This document shows positions 23,051-30,788 of a stretch of 37,020 bases of DNA, one piece after another (positions within the stretch are counted from its first letter, which is position 1; each line of letters starts with the position of its first letter). Made by a program: the position numbers and the translations under genes. Source of the stretch: Bacillota bacterium. GTDB lineage: Bacteria; Bacillota; Clostridia; Christensenellales; Aristaeellaceae. The notes below the pieces were generated by a model that saw only the letters and a list, made by a program, of their open reading frames with translations, had not been told where the DNA came from and ran no database searches. Where the stretch lies: positions 1 through 37,020 of the forward strand of contig JAEZHK010000004.1 in assembly GCA_023416655.1 (NCBI GenBank), in the 5' to 3' direction.

Positions 23051-23763
23051 TCGATTCCGGCGCGGTGGGGGAGATTGTGGGACTGCCGGATGGCGAGGCG
23101 GCCCACGCCCGCCGCGTGCTCCGGGTGAAGCCGGGCGACCGCGCGGTCCTGATCGACAAGAGCGGCGCGCTGTTTGAGGCGGAGTTTTCGGAGGTGGGCG
23201 AGCGGGTGTCCGCGAAGATCCTCTCGCGGCAGCCGGACGCGCGGCCCCCTGTACGGCTCACCCTCTACCAGGGCCTGCCGAAGTTCGACAAGCTGGAGTT
23301 CATCGTCCAAAAGGCGGCGGAACTGGGCGCGGCGCGGGTGGTGCCGGTCAAAATGGCGCGAAGCGTCGTGAAGCTGGACGCCGAAGAGGGCAGAAAAAAG
23401 CAGGAGCGGCTTCAGAAGATCGCCCTGGAGGCGATGAAGCAGTGCGGCCGCGCCGAACGGATGGAAATATTGGAGCCGGTGAGGTTTGCCGACGCGCTTG
23501 CCCTTTTTCGCGCCGAGGACGCCATGCTGATGCCCTGGGAGGAAGCGCGCGCCACTCGGCTGGGCGACGCATACGCTGAAAAGCTGGACGCGCGATCCGT
23601 CGGCATTTTGATCGGGCCGGAGGGCGGCATCGCGCCGGAGGAGGCAGTCGCCGCCTGTGAGGCGGGCGCGCTCAGCGTTACGCTGGGGCCGAGGATCCTC
23701 CGCGCCGAGACCGCCGCCGTCGCCGCGATGGCCATATCAATGCATCTTTGGGGAGACATATGA
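23035..23763 (+). CDS. rsmE: 16S rRNA (uracil1498-N3)-methyltransferase
   Basis: 242 aa from the GTG at 23035, chosen because RsmE proteins begin M-R-R-F; an in-frame GTG at 23008 is an alternative, and neither has a strong ribosome binding site. RsmE is a SPOUT-fold enzyme methylating U1498 of 16S rRNA. Visible motifs are the N-terminal HARRVLRVKPGD, LYQGLPKFDKLEFIVQKAAE, LGA, IGPEGGI (about 199-205) and LGPRILRAETAAVAAM, which forms the knotted SAM site. It is translated by overlap with prmA. Confidence 0.95.
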   Translation: MRRFLIDSGAVGEIVGLPDGEAAHARRVLRVKPGDRAVLIDKSGALFEAEFSEVGERVSAKILSRQPDARPPVRLTLYQGLPKFDKLEFIVQKAAELGAARVVPVKMARSVVKLDAEEGRKKQERLQKIALEAMKQCGRAERMEILEPVRFADALALFRAEDAMLMPWEEARATRLGDAYAEKLDARSVGILIGPEGGIAPEEAVAACEAGALSVTLGPRILRAETAAVAAMAISMHLWGDI

Positions 23764-23766
23764 AAA

Positions 23767-23936
23767 GCGTTGAAAATCCGCCGGACGGTTTTTCAACGCG
23801 CAGGAAGAGGACTGCGTGAGCCAAACACCTGCGGGATTTCCGGGCGGCTCACTGACTTATGGAATTGTTTCCTCCACCAGTGTTCGCACTGGTTATGGAA
23901 ACAGATACGTTCCCGGCGCACAGGTCGCCGGGAACG
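23767..23936 (+). repeat. Multi-hairpin intergenic element, copy 4 (best preserved)
   Basis: Begins four bases after the rsmE stop. A: GCGTTGAAAATCCG (23767-23780) / 23786-23799. B: GTGAGCC (23816-23822) / GGCTCAC (23846-23852). C: GTTTCC (23867-23872) / GGAAAC (23897-23902) enclosing CCAGTG-TTCG-CACTGG. D: CGTTCCCGGCG (23908-23918) / CGCCGGGAACG (23926-23936), perfect 11 bp. 170 bp in total. Confidence 0.85.
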
Positions 23937-23999
23937 AATGAAGAAGCCGTCGAGACAGCTTTACGGACAGGGACATACAAACAGTAACTGGGGGAATCC

Positions 24000-25310
24000 A
24001 TGAAGACGATCGCGTGCCTGACGCTGGGCTGCAAGGTGAACCAGTACGACACCGAAGCCATGCGGGAGGCCTTTGAACGCCTGGGGTACGAAAGCGTGCC
24101 CTTTGACGGCCCGGCGGACGTGTACCTGATCAACACCTGCACCGTCACCGTCACCGGCGACCAGAAGTCCATGAAGCTGATCCGCCGCGTCGCCCGGGAG
24201 CACCCGGAAGCGGGCATCATCGTGGCCGGCTGCCTCGCGCAGCGGGACGCCGAGAAGGTGCGTCTGCCCGGCGTGCGGCTGATCCTGGGCACGAGGGACC
24301 GCGCGCGGGCGGCGGAACTGTATGAGCGGGCCGTCCATGAAAACGCGGTGGTCTCGGCCGTGGGCGCGGAGGACGGCTGGACCTTCGAGCACCTGACGGT
24401 TCAGCGCCACGAGGGCCATACCCGCGCCGTGATGAAGATCCAGGAAGGCTGCGACAACCGCTGCGCCTATTGCGTGATCCCTTCGGTGCGCGGGCCGGTG
24501 CGCTCGATGCCGCTGAACGAGGTTGCCGCCGAAGCGCGGGCATTGGGCGAAGCAGGCTACAAGGAACTGGTGATCACCGGCATCCACCTGATGAGCTATG
24601 GCCGCGATCTGGGGCCACAGCTCATTGATGCGCTTGCCGCCATCCACGGGGCGGAGGGCGTGGAGCGCATCCGGCTGGGGTCGCTGGAGCCGGTGAACGT
24701 GACGGACGAGTTCGTCTCCGCGCTCCTCGAAATGCCCAAAATTTGCCCGCAGTTCCACCTTTCGATGCAGTCGGGCAGCGCGGGTGTGCTCCGGCGCATG
24801 CGCAGGCGCTACAACCCCGTCCAGTACCTTGCGGCCGCCCGGCGGCTGCAAAGCGCTTTCCCCGGCTGCGCGCTGACCACCGACGTAATCGCGGGCTTCC
24901 CCGGCGAGACGGACGAGGAGCACCAGGAAACCCTGACCTTCATAGAGAAAGTGGGCTTCGCCCGCATCCATGTGTTCCCGTTCTCGCCCCGCAGCGGCAC
25001 TGAGGCGGCGAGCATGCCCGGGCAGGTGCCGGAGCCGGTTAAGAAGGCCCGTGCCGCCGAGATGATCGCGCTGGGCGACCGGCTGGAGGAAGCGTTCGTT
25101 CAGTCGCTCGTCGGCACCACCCGCCGCGTGCTGTTTGAGGAGGAAGGGGCGCGTGGCCTCGCCGAGGGCTATACCGAAAACTACGTCCGCGTGATCGCGC
25201 CCGGTACGCCGGGAGAGACCCGCGCGGTTTTCATCCATTCCACCGAGGGCACGACCGCGTTCGGGCGTGATGTTTCGCCGGAAGATGGCCCTGAACAGAC
25301 GGTTAAATAA
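24000..25310 (+). CDS. mtaB: tRNA t6A37 methylthiotransferase MtaB
   Basis: 436 aa, a radical-SAM methylthiotransferase that converts t6A37 to ms2t6A37 in tRNAs reading ANN codons. The N-terminal UPF0004 domain binds a second iron-sulfur cluster through Cys11 (LGCKVNQYD), Cys47 (INTCTVT) and Cys78 (AGCLAQR). The radical-SAM motif is CDNRCAYC (Cys151, Cys155, Cys158). The C-terminal TRAM domain (about 375-435) binds RNA. The lack of the MiaB-type start and the LGCKVNQYD motif favour MtaB. The ATG follows GGGGG at five bases. Its substrate t6A depends on tsaC, also in this window. Confidence 0.94.
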   Translation: MKTIACLTLGCKVNQYDTEAMREAFERLGYESVPFDGPADVYLINTCTVTVTGDQKSMKLIRRVAREHPEAGIIVAGCLAQRDAEKVRLPGVRLILGTRDRARAAELYERAVHENAVVSAVGAEDGWTFEHLTVQRHEGHTRAVMKIQEGCDNRCAYCVIPSVRGPVRSMPLNEVAAEARALGEAGYKELVITGIHLMSYGRDLGPQLIDALAAIHGAEGVERIRLGSLEPVNVTDEFVSALLEMPKICPQFHLSMQSGSAGVLRRMRRRYNPVQYLAAARRLQSAFPGCALTTDVIAGFPGETDEEHQETLTFIEKVGFARIHVFPFSPRSGTEAASMPGQVPEPVKKARAAEMIALGDRLEEAFVQSLVGTTRRVLFEEEGARGLAEGYTENYVRVIAPGTPGETRAVFIHSTEGTTAFGRDVSPEDGPEQTVK

Positions 25311-25350
25311 TGAATTTTTTGGAAACAAAGCGTTGGAAAGGGGTATATTC

Positions 25351-25686
25351 ATGGAGAATTGCATCTTCTGCCGCATCCTTTCGGGAGAAATTCCGTCCAA
25401 CAAGGTGTACGAGGACGAGCATGTTTTCGCGTTCCGCGACATCCAGCCGCAGGCGCCGGTGCACATCCTGATCGTCCCGAAAAACCACATGCCGGACGTG
25501 CTTTCACTGGACGGGGAGACCGGGGTACGCCTTGTCGAAGCGGTCAAGGCCATAGCTTCGGCCGAGGGCGTCGACAAAACCGGCTTCCGGCTGGTCACCA
25601 ACTGCGGGGAGCATGGGGCGCAGTCGGTGAAACACCTGCATTTTCACCTGCTCGGCGGCGCACAATTGGGCGGCAAGATGGCGTAA
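25351..25686 (+). CDS. HIT family protein (HinT-like nucleotide hydrolase)
   Basis: 111 aa from the ATG at 25351, after GAAAGGGG. The histidine triad is HLHFHLLGG (His95, His97, His99), with the catalytic middle His. The N-terminal CIFCRILSGEIPSNKVYED and Cys4/Cys7 agree with HinT-type purine nucleoside phosphoramidases, which cleave AMP-linked amines. The family commonly lies near rpsU and mtaB in Firmicutes, as here. It may be co-transcribed with mtaB (40-bp gap). Confidence 0.93.
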   Translation: MENCIFCRILSGEIPSNKVYEDEHVFAFRDIQPQAPVHILIVPKNHMPDVLSLDGETGVRLVEAVKAIASAEGVDKTGFRLVTNCGEHGAQSVKHLHFHLLGGAQLGGKMA

Positions 25687-25718
25687 TTCCCTCGATTGTG
25701 AAAATTGCGGTTTTTCGG

Positions 25719-25748
25719 TTGACGGCTACAAGCGCCATGCGCTATAAT
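25719..25748 (+). promoter_or_regulatory. Promoter of rpsU
   Basis: TTGACG (25719-25724), 18-bp spacer, TATAAT (25743-25748). A leader of about 60 nt precedes the rpsU ATG. Confidence 0.8.
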
Positions 25749-25816
25749 AGGTTGTGTGGCGAACCCCGTGCTACATAGGCTGAATTGTCAGCATCCATGA
25801 GGGGAGGGAAAACACG

Positions 25817-25990
25817 ATGTCAGAGGTACGCATTCGGGACAATGAGACGCTGGAGAGCGCGCTGCGCCGCTTCAAGCGAATGACCGCCCGCTCAGGGATT
25901 CTGGCCGAAGCCAGGAAAAGGGAGCATTACGAAAAGCCCAGCGTCAAGCGCAAGAAGAAAGCGGAAGCCGCCCGCAAACGCAAATTTTAA
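25817..25990 (+). CDS. rpsU: 30S ribosomal protein S21
   Basis: 57 codons from the ATG at 25817, after GAGGGGAGGG. The start SEVRIRDNETLESALRRFKR, the middle SGILAEARKREHYEKPSVKR and the lysine/arginine-rich tail are typical bS21. S21 sits on the 30S platform near the 3' end of 16S rRNA and helps initiation. It has its own promoter and terminator. Confidence 0.97.
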   Translation: MSEVRIRDNETLESALRRFKRMTARSGILAEARKREHYEKPSVKRKKKAEAARKRKF

Positions 25991-26007
25991 GCGCAGCCGC
26001 GCCTTGC

Positions 26008-26045
26008 GGGCTCCCAAACAGCAATGCTTGGGAGCCCCGTTCATT
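26008..26045 (+). terminator. Terminator after rpsU
   Basis: GGGCTCCCAA (26008-26017) and TTGGGAGCCC (26028-26037), perfect 10 bp with a 10-nt loop, then CGTTCATT. The U-tract is moderate. Confidence 0.7.
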
Positions 26046-26081
26046 CCCTCTCATCGGTAGAATCCCCTTTCGGGAGATCAA

Positions 26082-27089
26082 ATGCAATACGCACTGTTAC
26101 CCTGGCCTTATCTCAACAACCGCTATGAAATCTCCATACGGCCGATGCTACTACAGGAGCTGTCGCGGCTCTTAGAGCGCGCAGGGCTTGACGCCCGGGC
26201 GATTGAAGGCAATTTTGGCGGACTGGATTTTTTGTGTTTTGAGTCGGAGCCGCTCACGCCCCGCCAGCTTCAGCTTTTGTCGAGCCATTCCCATCTGAGA
26301 TTACTGTTTGAAGTCAGGCCGGACGGCGCCATGATGCCGCTTGTGTCCGCCAGAGCCCCGGAAGTGGGCGGTGACCTTTCGTCCATCATCAAGTACAAGG
26401 GCAAGACCAGCGAGCTTTTTACGAGGAGCCTGATCGGCCTTGCCGCGCTGGAGAGCGATTTCTGGGAAGAGATGTTCACGCGCCTCACGCTGTTTGATCC
26501 CATGTGCGGCCGCGGCACCTCGCTTTTCGAGGCGCTGAACCGTGGCTGGAACGCGGTGGGCTCGGACGTGGACGCCTCGGACGTCGAGCAGGGCTACGCG
26601 TTTTTAAAGCGTTATCTGGAATTCGGGCGCTTCAAGCACGAGGCGAAGGATTTTTCCATGACCGTGGGCAAGGCGTCCGTGAAGCGGCGTCAGATCGCGC
26701 TGGCGAAGCCCGGCGAGAAGTTGGGTGATGGCGCGCTGACGGCATCGTTCATCGCCGCCGACATGGAAAGCGCCGCCGGAGCCTTCAAAAACGGCTCCTT
26801 CCACCTGATCGCCTGCGACCTGCCCTACGGTGTGCAGCACGGGCCGAGCGGAGACAGGACGCTGGACGCGCTCGTCGCCCGCGCGCTCCCGGCCATGCGA
26901 CGAATCCTCAAAGTCGGCGGGGCGATCGCGCTGTCGTTCAACGCGTACACGCTGAAGCGTCAGCGGGTGGTCGAACTCCTCGAGCTTTCGGGCTTTGCGC
27001 CCTGCGATGATGAATCCTACCGGAACCTCTCCCACTGGGTTGAGCAGGCGGTGCTGCGCGACTTCGCGGTGGCCGTCAGGCGCGTATAA
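26082..27089 (+). CDS. TRM11/UPF0020-like RNA methyltransferase
   Basis: 335 aa. Residues 1-130 form a substrate-recognition part; the C-terminal SAM domain has motif I FDPMCGRGTSLFEALNRG (about 142-159) and the catalytic motif IV as CDLPYG (about 246-251), the N/D-PP-Y type used by enzymes that methylate exocyclic amines of guanine. This layout is that of the THUMP-less TRM11/UPF0020 group, so a tRNA or rRNA m2G methylase is likely. ATG at 26082 follows GGGAG. It is flanked by terminators, so it is probably monocistronic. Confidence 0.75.
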   Translation: MQYALLPWPYLNNRYEISIRPMLLQELSRLLERAGLDARAIEGNFGGLDFLCFESEPLTPRQLQLLSSHSHLRLLFEVRPDGAMMPLVSARAPEVGGDLSSIIKYKGKTSELFTRSLIGLAALESDFWEEMFTRLTLFDPMCGRGTSLFEALNRGWNAVGSDVDASDVEQGYAFLKRYLEFGRFKHEAKDFSMTVGKASVKRRQIALAKPGEKLGDGALTASFIAADMESAAGAFKNGSFHLIACDLPYGVQHGPSGDRTLDALVARALPAMRRILKVGGAIALSFNAYTLKRQRVVELLELSGFAPCDDESYRNLSHWVEQAVLRDFAVAVRRV

Positions 27090-27129
27090 GAATCCTTAAA
27101 AAACCATATACTAAGGCTGCATATCTGCG

Positions 27130-27164
27130 CCCGGGTTTCCCGGGGTGTTTCGTTCGTTTTTTTT
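27130..27164 (+). terminator. Hairpin with long U-tract before rho
   Basis: CCCGGG-TTT-CCCGGG (27130-27144), then GTGTTTCGTTCG and eight T (27157-27164). It ends 40 bases before the rho start. It may end the TRM11-like transcript or act as an attenuator in a rho leader; no convincing promoter between it and rho was seen. Confidence 0.7.
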
Positions 27165-27204
27165 CCTATGACCGTTTATGCTTTACTGAGAGGAGCAACA
27201 TATC

Positions 27205-29775
27205 TTGGATTACCGCACTTTGCACTTGAAAACCGTGCAGGAGCTTCGGGCGCTGGCCAAGACCTACGGGATCAAGGTCCCGGCGGGCCTCAACAAGTCG
27301 CGCCTCGTGGAAATGGTGCTGGAGGCCGAACAGGCCCAATCGGCGGTGGCCGCGAGGGTCCGGAAGCCGCACGTTCGGCACGAACAGCCGGAGGCGCAGC
27401 CCGCTCACGAGCCTGTAGAAAAGCCGGTATTGCGCGAAATGCCCGCCATCCAAAGCGCCGCGGAAACCTGGCTGGAGCCGGAGCCGCAGCCGACGAAGGA
27501 GCGGGGAGATGCCATAAAACCGGCCCCCGCGCCTGAAACCCCGGCGGAGCCTGCCCAGCGCATCCCGGCCCGTCGGCCGGGCCGCCCGCCCAAGTCGGCG
27601 GCAACGCCAGCTCAGGCTGTGTCCGCGCCGGAAGCGCCCGCCAAGGCGGCGGCAGCGCCAGCTCAGGCTGTGTCCGCGCCGGAAGCGCCCGCCAAAGCAG
27701 CGCCCGTGCAGGCATCCATAACCCCGGTCGCCGTCTCACAAGCGCCTATACAGACGACCATTTCGCCGGTGATCGCCGCGCTCGCGCCGGAACAGCTGAC
27801 GCTGGAGAACGCAATCGTCGCGGAGCCCGAACCACAGCGCCCCAGGCGGCCCGGCAGGCCTCCGAAGGCGGACAAGATGCCCGTCGGCAGGCCCCGGAGC
27901 GCGGCGCAGCCGGAGCAGCCCGTGGCCACCGCAGCCGAAGCGCCTGAGGCGGAGGAAACCCGCGTCGAACCCATCCAGACGGGCATCCCCGCGGTATCGC
28001 CCGCCGAGACCCGGATCGGGGCGGCGAGACGCGTCGAACCCATCCAGACGGGTATCCAGGCGGCAGCGCCCACCGAGGCCCGGATCGGGGCGGAGAGACG
28101 CGTCGAACCCATCCAGACGGGCATCCAGGCGGAAGCACCCATGGAAGCCCGGATGGAAGCGCCGGAAGCGCCCGCCGATGTCCAAAACGAAGGTTCGGCA
28201 GAATCTGCTCAGTACAAGCCCGAGGAAGCGGGAGTCCAATCGCCAGAATACACCGCGCCCGATTCCGCGGCGCCCGGTGAGTACGCGCCCCGCATGATCG
28301 AGCACCGCATGCACGGGGTCGGGCAGCCCCGTGTCGCCGCCCGGATGCCGCTGGCGCCGCGCGGACAAATGCAGCCGCCGCGCCAGCCCTTTGTCGCGGG
28401 CAGGGGCCGCGGCTATGAGGCGGTACAGCCCGCGCGCTATCCGCAGCAGGGCCGCTTTGACAATACCCGTCGCTACGATCCGGTGCGGGAAGCCCCGCGC
28501 CCGCCGGTCGACGCCGCCAAGCCGGAGGCCGCGCTCCCGCCGCGCCCGCGCCGCGAGAACGCGTACACACCGGAACTGGGCACCACCAACCCGGCCGTGC
28601 CGGAGATGATCGCCAGCGGCGAGTGCCGCGACGGCGAGGGCGTTCTGGAAATCCATCCGGAGGGCTACGGCTTCCTGCGCGCCGAGAACTGCCTGCCCGG
28701 TCCGAATGACGTGTACGTGTCCATCGCGCAGATCCGCCGCTTCAACCTGCGCACCGGCGACTTCGTGCAGGGCAAGACCCGGCCCACCCGCGAGGGCGAC
28801 CGCTACGGCGGGCTGATCTACATCAATGCCATCAACGGTCAGCCGCCCGAACAGGCAGCCGGACGACGCCCCTTCGAGCAGCTGGTGCCCATCTACCCGG
28901 AGGAGCGGCTGCGCCTGGAGCGGGAGGGCGAGAAGAACGATTTGGCGCTGCGCGCCATCGATATCGTCGCGCCCATCGGCAAGGGCCAGCGCGGGCTGAT
29001 CGTGTCGCAGCCCAAGGCGGGCAAGACGATCCTTCTGAAGAAGATCGCAAACTCCATCACCCGCGGCTACCCGGATGTGCACCTGATGGTGCTGCTCATC
29101 GACGAGCGGCCCGAGGAAGTCACCGACATGCAGCGCTCCATCAAGGGCGAGGTGGTCTATTCCACTTTCGATGAGGTGCCGGAGAACCACACCCGCGTGG
29201 CCGAGATGGTGCTGGAGCGCGCGCAGCGGCTGGTGGAGGGCGGCCGGGACGTTGTGATCCTGCTCGACTCCATCACGCGCCTTTCGCGGGCCTACAACCT
29301 GGTCATCCCGCCGACGGGCAGGACATTGTCCGGCGGTCTGGACCCGGGCGCGCTCCACAAGCCCAAGCGGTTTTTCGGCGCGGCCCGCAACATCGAAAAC
29401 GGCGGCTCGCTGACCATCATCGCCACCGCCCTCGTCGAGACCGGCAGCCGCATGGACGACATCATCTTCGAGGAGTTCAAGGGCACAGGCAACATGGAGA
29501 TCCACCTGGACCGCGCGCTCTCCGAGAAGCGCATCTTCCCGGCCATCGATCTCAACAAGTCCGGCACCCGCCGCGAGGAACTATTGATGGACAAGGAAGA
29601 GCTGGACGGCGCGTACACCATCCGAAGGCTGCTCTCCAACAACAACAAACAGGAGACCGCGGAAAACCTGATCGGCATGCTGGACAAGACAAGCTCGAAC
29701 CGCGAGTTCTTCCAGCGGCTCAAGGGCTGGATGGCGGTCTACGAAAAGGACGGCTACACCTACAGCGGGCGCTGA
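27205..29775 (+). CDS. rho: Transcription termination factor Rho with a large low-complexity insert
   Basis: 856 aa from a TTG at 27205, set by AGAGGAG nine bases upstream. Rho is the hexameric RNA helicase that ends transcription. Order: SAP-like Rho N-domain (1-40, YRTLHLKTVQELRALAKTYG); an Ala/Pro/Glu-rich disordered insert (about 45-465) holding two GRPPK-type basic motifs (near 123 and 216), a 17-residue and a 23-residue tandem repeat; the cold-shock RNA-binding domain (about 478-545, LEIHPEGYGFLR); Walker A SQPKAGKT (602-608); Walker B VVILLDSITRLSRAYN; and R-loop GTGNMEIHLDR. Common Rho proteins are 420-450 aa; the difference is the insert. Confidence 0.97.
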   Translation: MDYRTLHLKTVQELRALAKTYGIKVPAGLNKSRLVEMVLEAEQAQSAVAARVRKPHVRHEQPEAQPAHEPVEKPVLREMPAIQSAAETWLEPEPQPTKERGDAIKPAPAPETPAEPAQRIPARRPGRPPKSAATPAQAVSAPEAPAKAAAAPAQAVSAPEAPAKAAPVQASITPVAVSQAPIQTTISPVIAALAPEQLTLENAIVAEPEPQRPRRPGRPPKADKMPVGRPRSAAQPEQPVATAAEAPEAEETRVEPIQTGIPAVSPAETRIGAARRVEPIQTGIQAAAPTEARIGAERRVEPIQTGIQAEAPMEARMEAPEAPADVQNEGSAESAQYKPEEAGVQSPEYTAPDSAAPGEYAPRMIEHRMHGVGQPRVAARMPLAPRGQMQPPRQPFVAGRGRGYEAVQPARYPQQGRFDNTRRYDPVREAPRPPVDAAKPEAALPPRPRRENAYTPELGTTNPAVPEMIASGECRDGEGVLEIHPEGYGFLRAENCLPGPNDVYVSIAQIRRFNLRTGDFVQGKTRPTREGDRYGGLIYINAINGQPPEQAAGRRPFEQLVPIYPEERLRLEREGEKNDLALRAIDIVAPIGKGQRGLIVSQPKAGKTILLKKIANSITRGYPDVHLMVLLIDERPEEVTDMQRSIKGEVVYSTFDEVPENHTRVAEMVLERAQRLVEGGRDVVILLDSITRLSRAYNLVIPPTGRTLSGGLDPGALHKPKRFFGAARNIENGGSLTIIATALVETGSRMDDIIFEEFKGTGNMEIHLDRALSEKRIFPAIDLNKSGTRREELLMDKEELDGAYTIRRLLSNNNKQETAENLIGMLDKTSSNREFFQRLKGWMAVYEKDGYTYSGR
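27961..28127 (+). repeat. 69-bp tandem repeats in the rho insert
   Basis: CGCGTCGAACCCATCCAGAC begins at 27961, 28030 and 28099, exactly 69 bp (23 codons) apart, encoding RVEPIQTGI each time. A separate 51-bp period carries AQAVSAPEAPAK at about 27610 and 27661. Confidence 0.85.
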
Positions 29776-29780
29776 CGTGT

Positions 29781-29967
29781 GCAAAGAAACTCCGCAAGGC
29801 GGATTTTCTTTGCGAGGGATACGGCGCAGGCTCTGCAAGCTTACAGCTTGCGGTCGAGCCTGCGCATGATGCGGTAGCAGCCTGCGGCCGCACACTTCCC
29901 TCCGGCAGCTTTTATCCGCCGGATTCCGCTTAAGCGGCATCCGGCGAAATCGGGGGCTGCGGCCCCC
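29781..29967 (+). repeat. Multi-hairpin intergenic element, copy 7 (divergent)
   Basis: Begins six bases after the rho stop. A: GCAAAGAAACTCCGC (29781-29795) / GCGGATTTTCTTTGC (29799-29813). Then a two-tier stem GCGCAGGCTC (29824-29833) / GAGCCTGCGC (29856-29865) around GCAAGC/GCTTGC, the same architecture as module B with other bases. Then CGCCGGAT (29917-29924) / ATCCGGCG (29939-29946) around CCGCTTAAGCGG, and GGGGGC/GCCCCC (29952-29967). Modules after A are only structurally similar. Confidence 0.55.
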
Positions 29968-30043
29968 GAACCCCGGGAAGAACGTGGAGAAACCGCGAAC
30001 AGCGGGTTATACGTTGCGAAAAAAGTAAAATCTCCAAAAACTA

Positions 30044-30072
30044 TTGCGGAGCGGACGGGCATGTGCTATAAT
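30044..30072 (+). promoter_or_regulatory. Promoter of rpmE
   Basis: TTGCGG (30044-30049), 17-bp spacer, TATAAT (30067-30072). The predicted start near 30079 excludes the upstream in-frame ATG at 30078 as the rpmE start. Confidence 0.75.
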
Positions 30073-30131
30073 AGCGTTTGCAATGTGCAGATTTGTCCCG
30101 CCAGCCGGGCATGCATCGCGAGGTGAAAACC

Positions 30132-30329
30132 ATGAAGGAAAAGATCCATCCCAACTACACCAAGTCGATCGTCCGCTGCGTCTGCGGCGAGACCTTTGAA
30201 ACCGGTTCGGTGAAAAAGGAGCTTCGCGTCGACATCTGCTCGAAGTGCCACCCGTTCTTCACCGGCAAGCAGAAGCTGATTGATGCCGGCGGACGTGTGG
30301 ACCGCTTCAAGAAGCGCTACGGAATGTAA
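30132..30329 (+). CDS. rpmE: 50S ribosomal protein L31
   Basis: 65 aa from the ATG at 30132, after GAGGTG. MKEKIHPNYTKSIVRCVCGE is the usual bL31 start. The zinc-binding (C+) form is present: Cys16, Cys18, Cys36 and Cys39. L31 bridges the 50S central protuberance and the 30S head. It has its own promoter and terminator and precedes DUF1385-prmC-prfA, the conserved Firmicutes order. Confidence 0.97.
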   Translation: MKEKIHPNYTKSIVRCVCGETFETGSVKKELRVDICSKCHPFFTGKQKLIDAGGRVDRFKKRYGM

Positions 30330-30334
30330 CCGAA

Positions 30335-30366
30335 AAAAACAGATCAGGTGCGCCTGGTCTGTTTTT
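30335..30366 (+). terminator. Terminator after rpmE
   Basis: AAAAACAGATCAGG (30335-30348), loop TGCG, CCTGGTCTGTTTTT (30353-30366); 14 bp with one G-U. U-tract within the 3' arm. Confidence 0.9.
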
Positions 30367-30373
30367 CATTGAG

Positions 30374-30541
30374 GCAAATGAAATCCGCAAGGCGGCTTTC
30401 ATTTGCGAAAGGACCGGGCCGGTTTCCTAAAACACCTGCGGGTGTTTCCGGGCGGAAACCGGAACGGGAACGCTTTTCCCGTCGGCCGGGCAAGCTCGGC
30501 CTTTGGGGGAAAGCAAATCCGGCGCGCAGGTCGCCGGATTT
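30374..30541 (+). repeat. Multi-hairpin intergenic element, copy 6 (divergent)
   Basis: A: GCAAATGAAATCCGC (30374-30388) / GCGGCTTTCATTTGC (30392-30406). B: CCGGTTTCC (30419-30427) / GGAAACCGG (30454-30462) around a perfect AAACACC-TGCG-GGTGTTT, with the CACCTGCGGG and TTTCCGGGCGG core shared with copies 2-4. A different C. D: AAATCCGGCG (30515-30524) / CGCCGGATTT (30532-30541), paired changes relative to copies 4 and 5. It lies just after the rpmE terminator. Confidence 0.75.
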
Positions 30542-30624
30542 CATTGAAAGTCAAGAGGGCTGTGGCCCTCTCGACGCTCTCCCGGAAAGGGAACGTCAGG
30601 CGTGGAATCTTCTGATTATTCCTT

Positions 30625-30687
30625 GAGGGGAGTCCAGATGGATTCAATCCCTCTGGCGGGGGTCCGGGGGCGGAGCCCCTGGACGCC
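30625..30687. repeat. Second intergenic repeat type, copy 2
   Basis: GAGGGGAGTCCAG, a hairpin around ATGGATT/AATCCCT, then TGGCGGGGGTCCGGGGGC and GGAGCCCCTGG. It aligns with the reverse complement of 11853-11925. The stretch from 30542 to 30788 holds this, a small AGAGGGC/GCCCTCT hairpin (30555-30571) and the upstream region of the next gene (a TATAAT at 30749-30754 without a clear -35). Confidence 0.6.
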
Positions 30688-30788
30688 TTCTTCTCGACCT
30701 TCACGGCATTGTCATATTTTCGTGCTTTCGCAGGAGGGCAAGAGGTTATATAATAGGTGTATGGGATTCGACCCGGCGGGAGGATGCA

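Noticed and set aside
27736..29505. 589-codon frame opposite rho
   Set aside because: Antisense shadow typical of GC-rich codon bias; no ribosome binding site or known domain.
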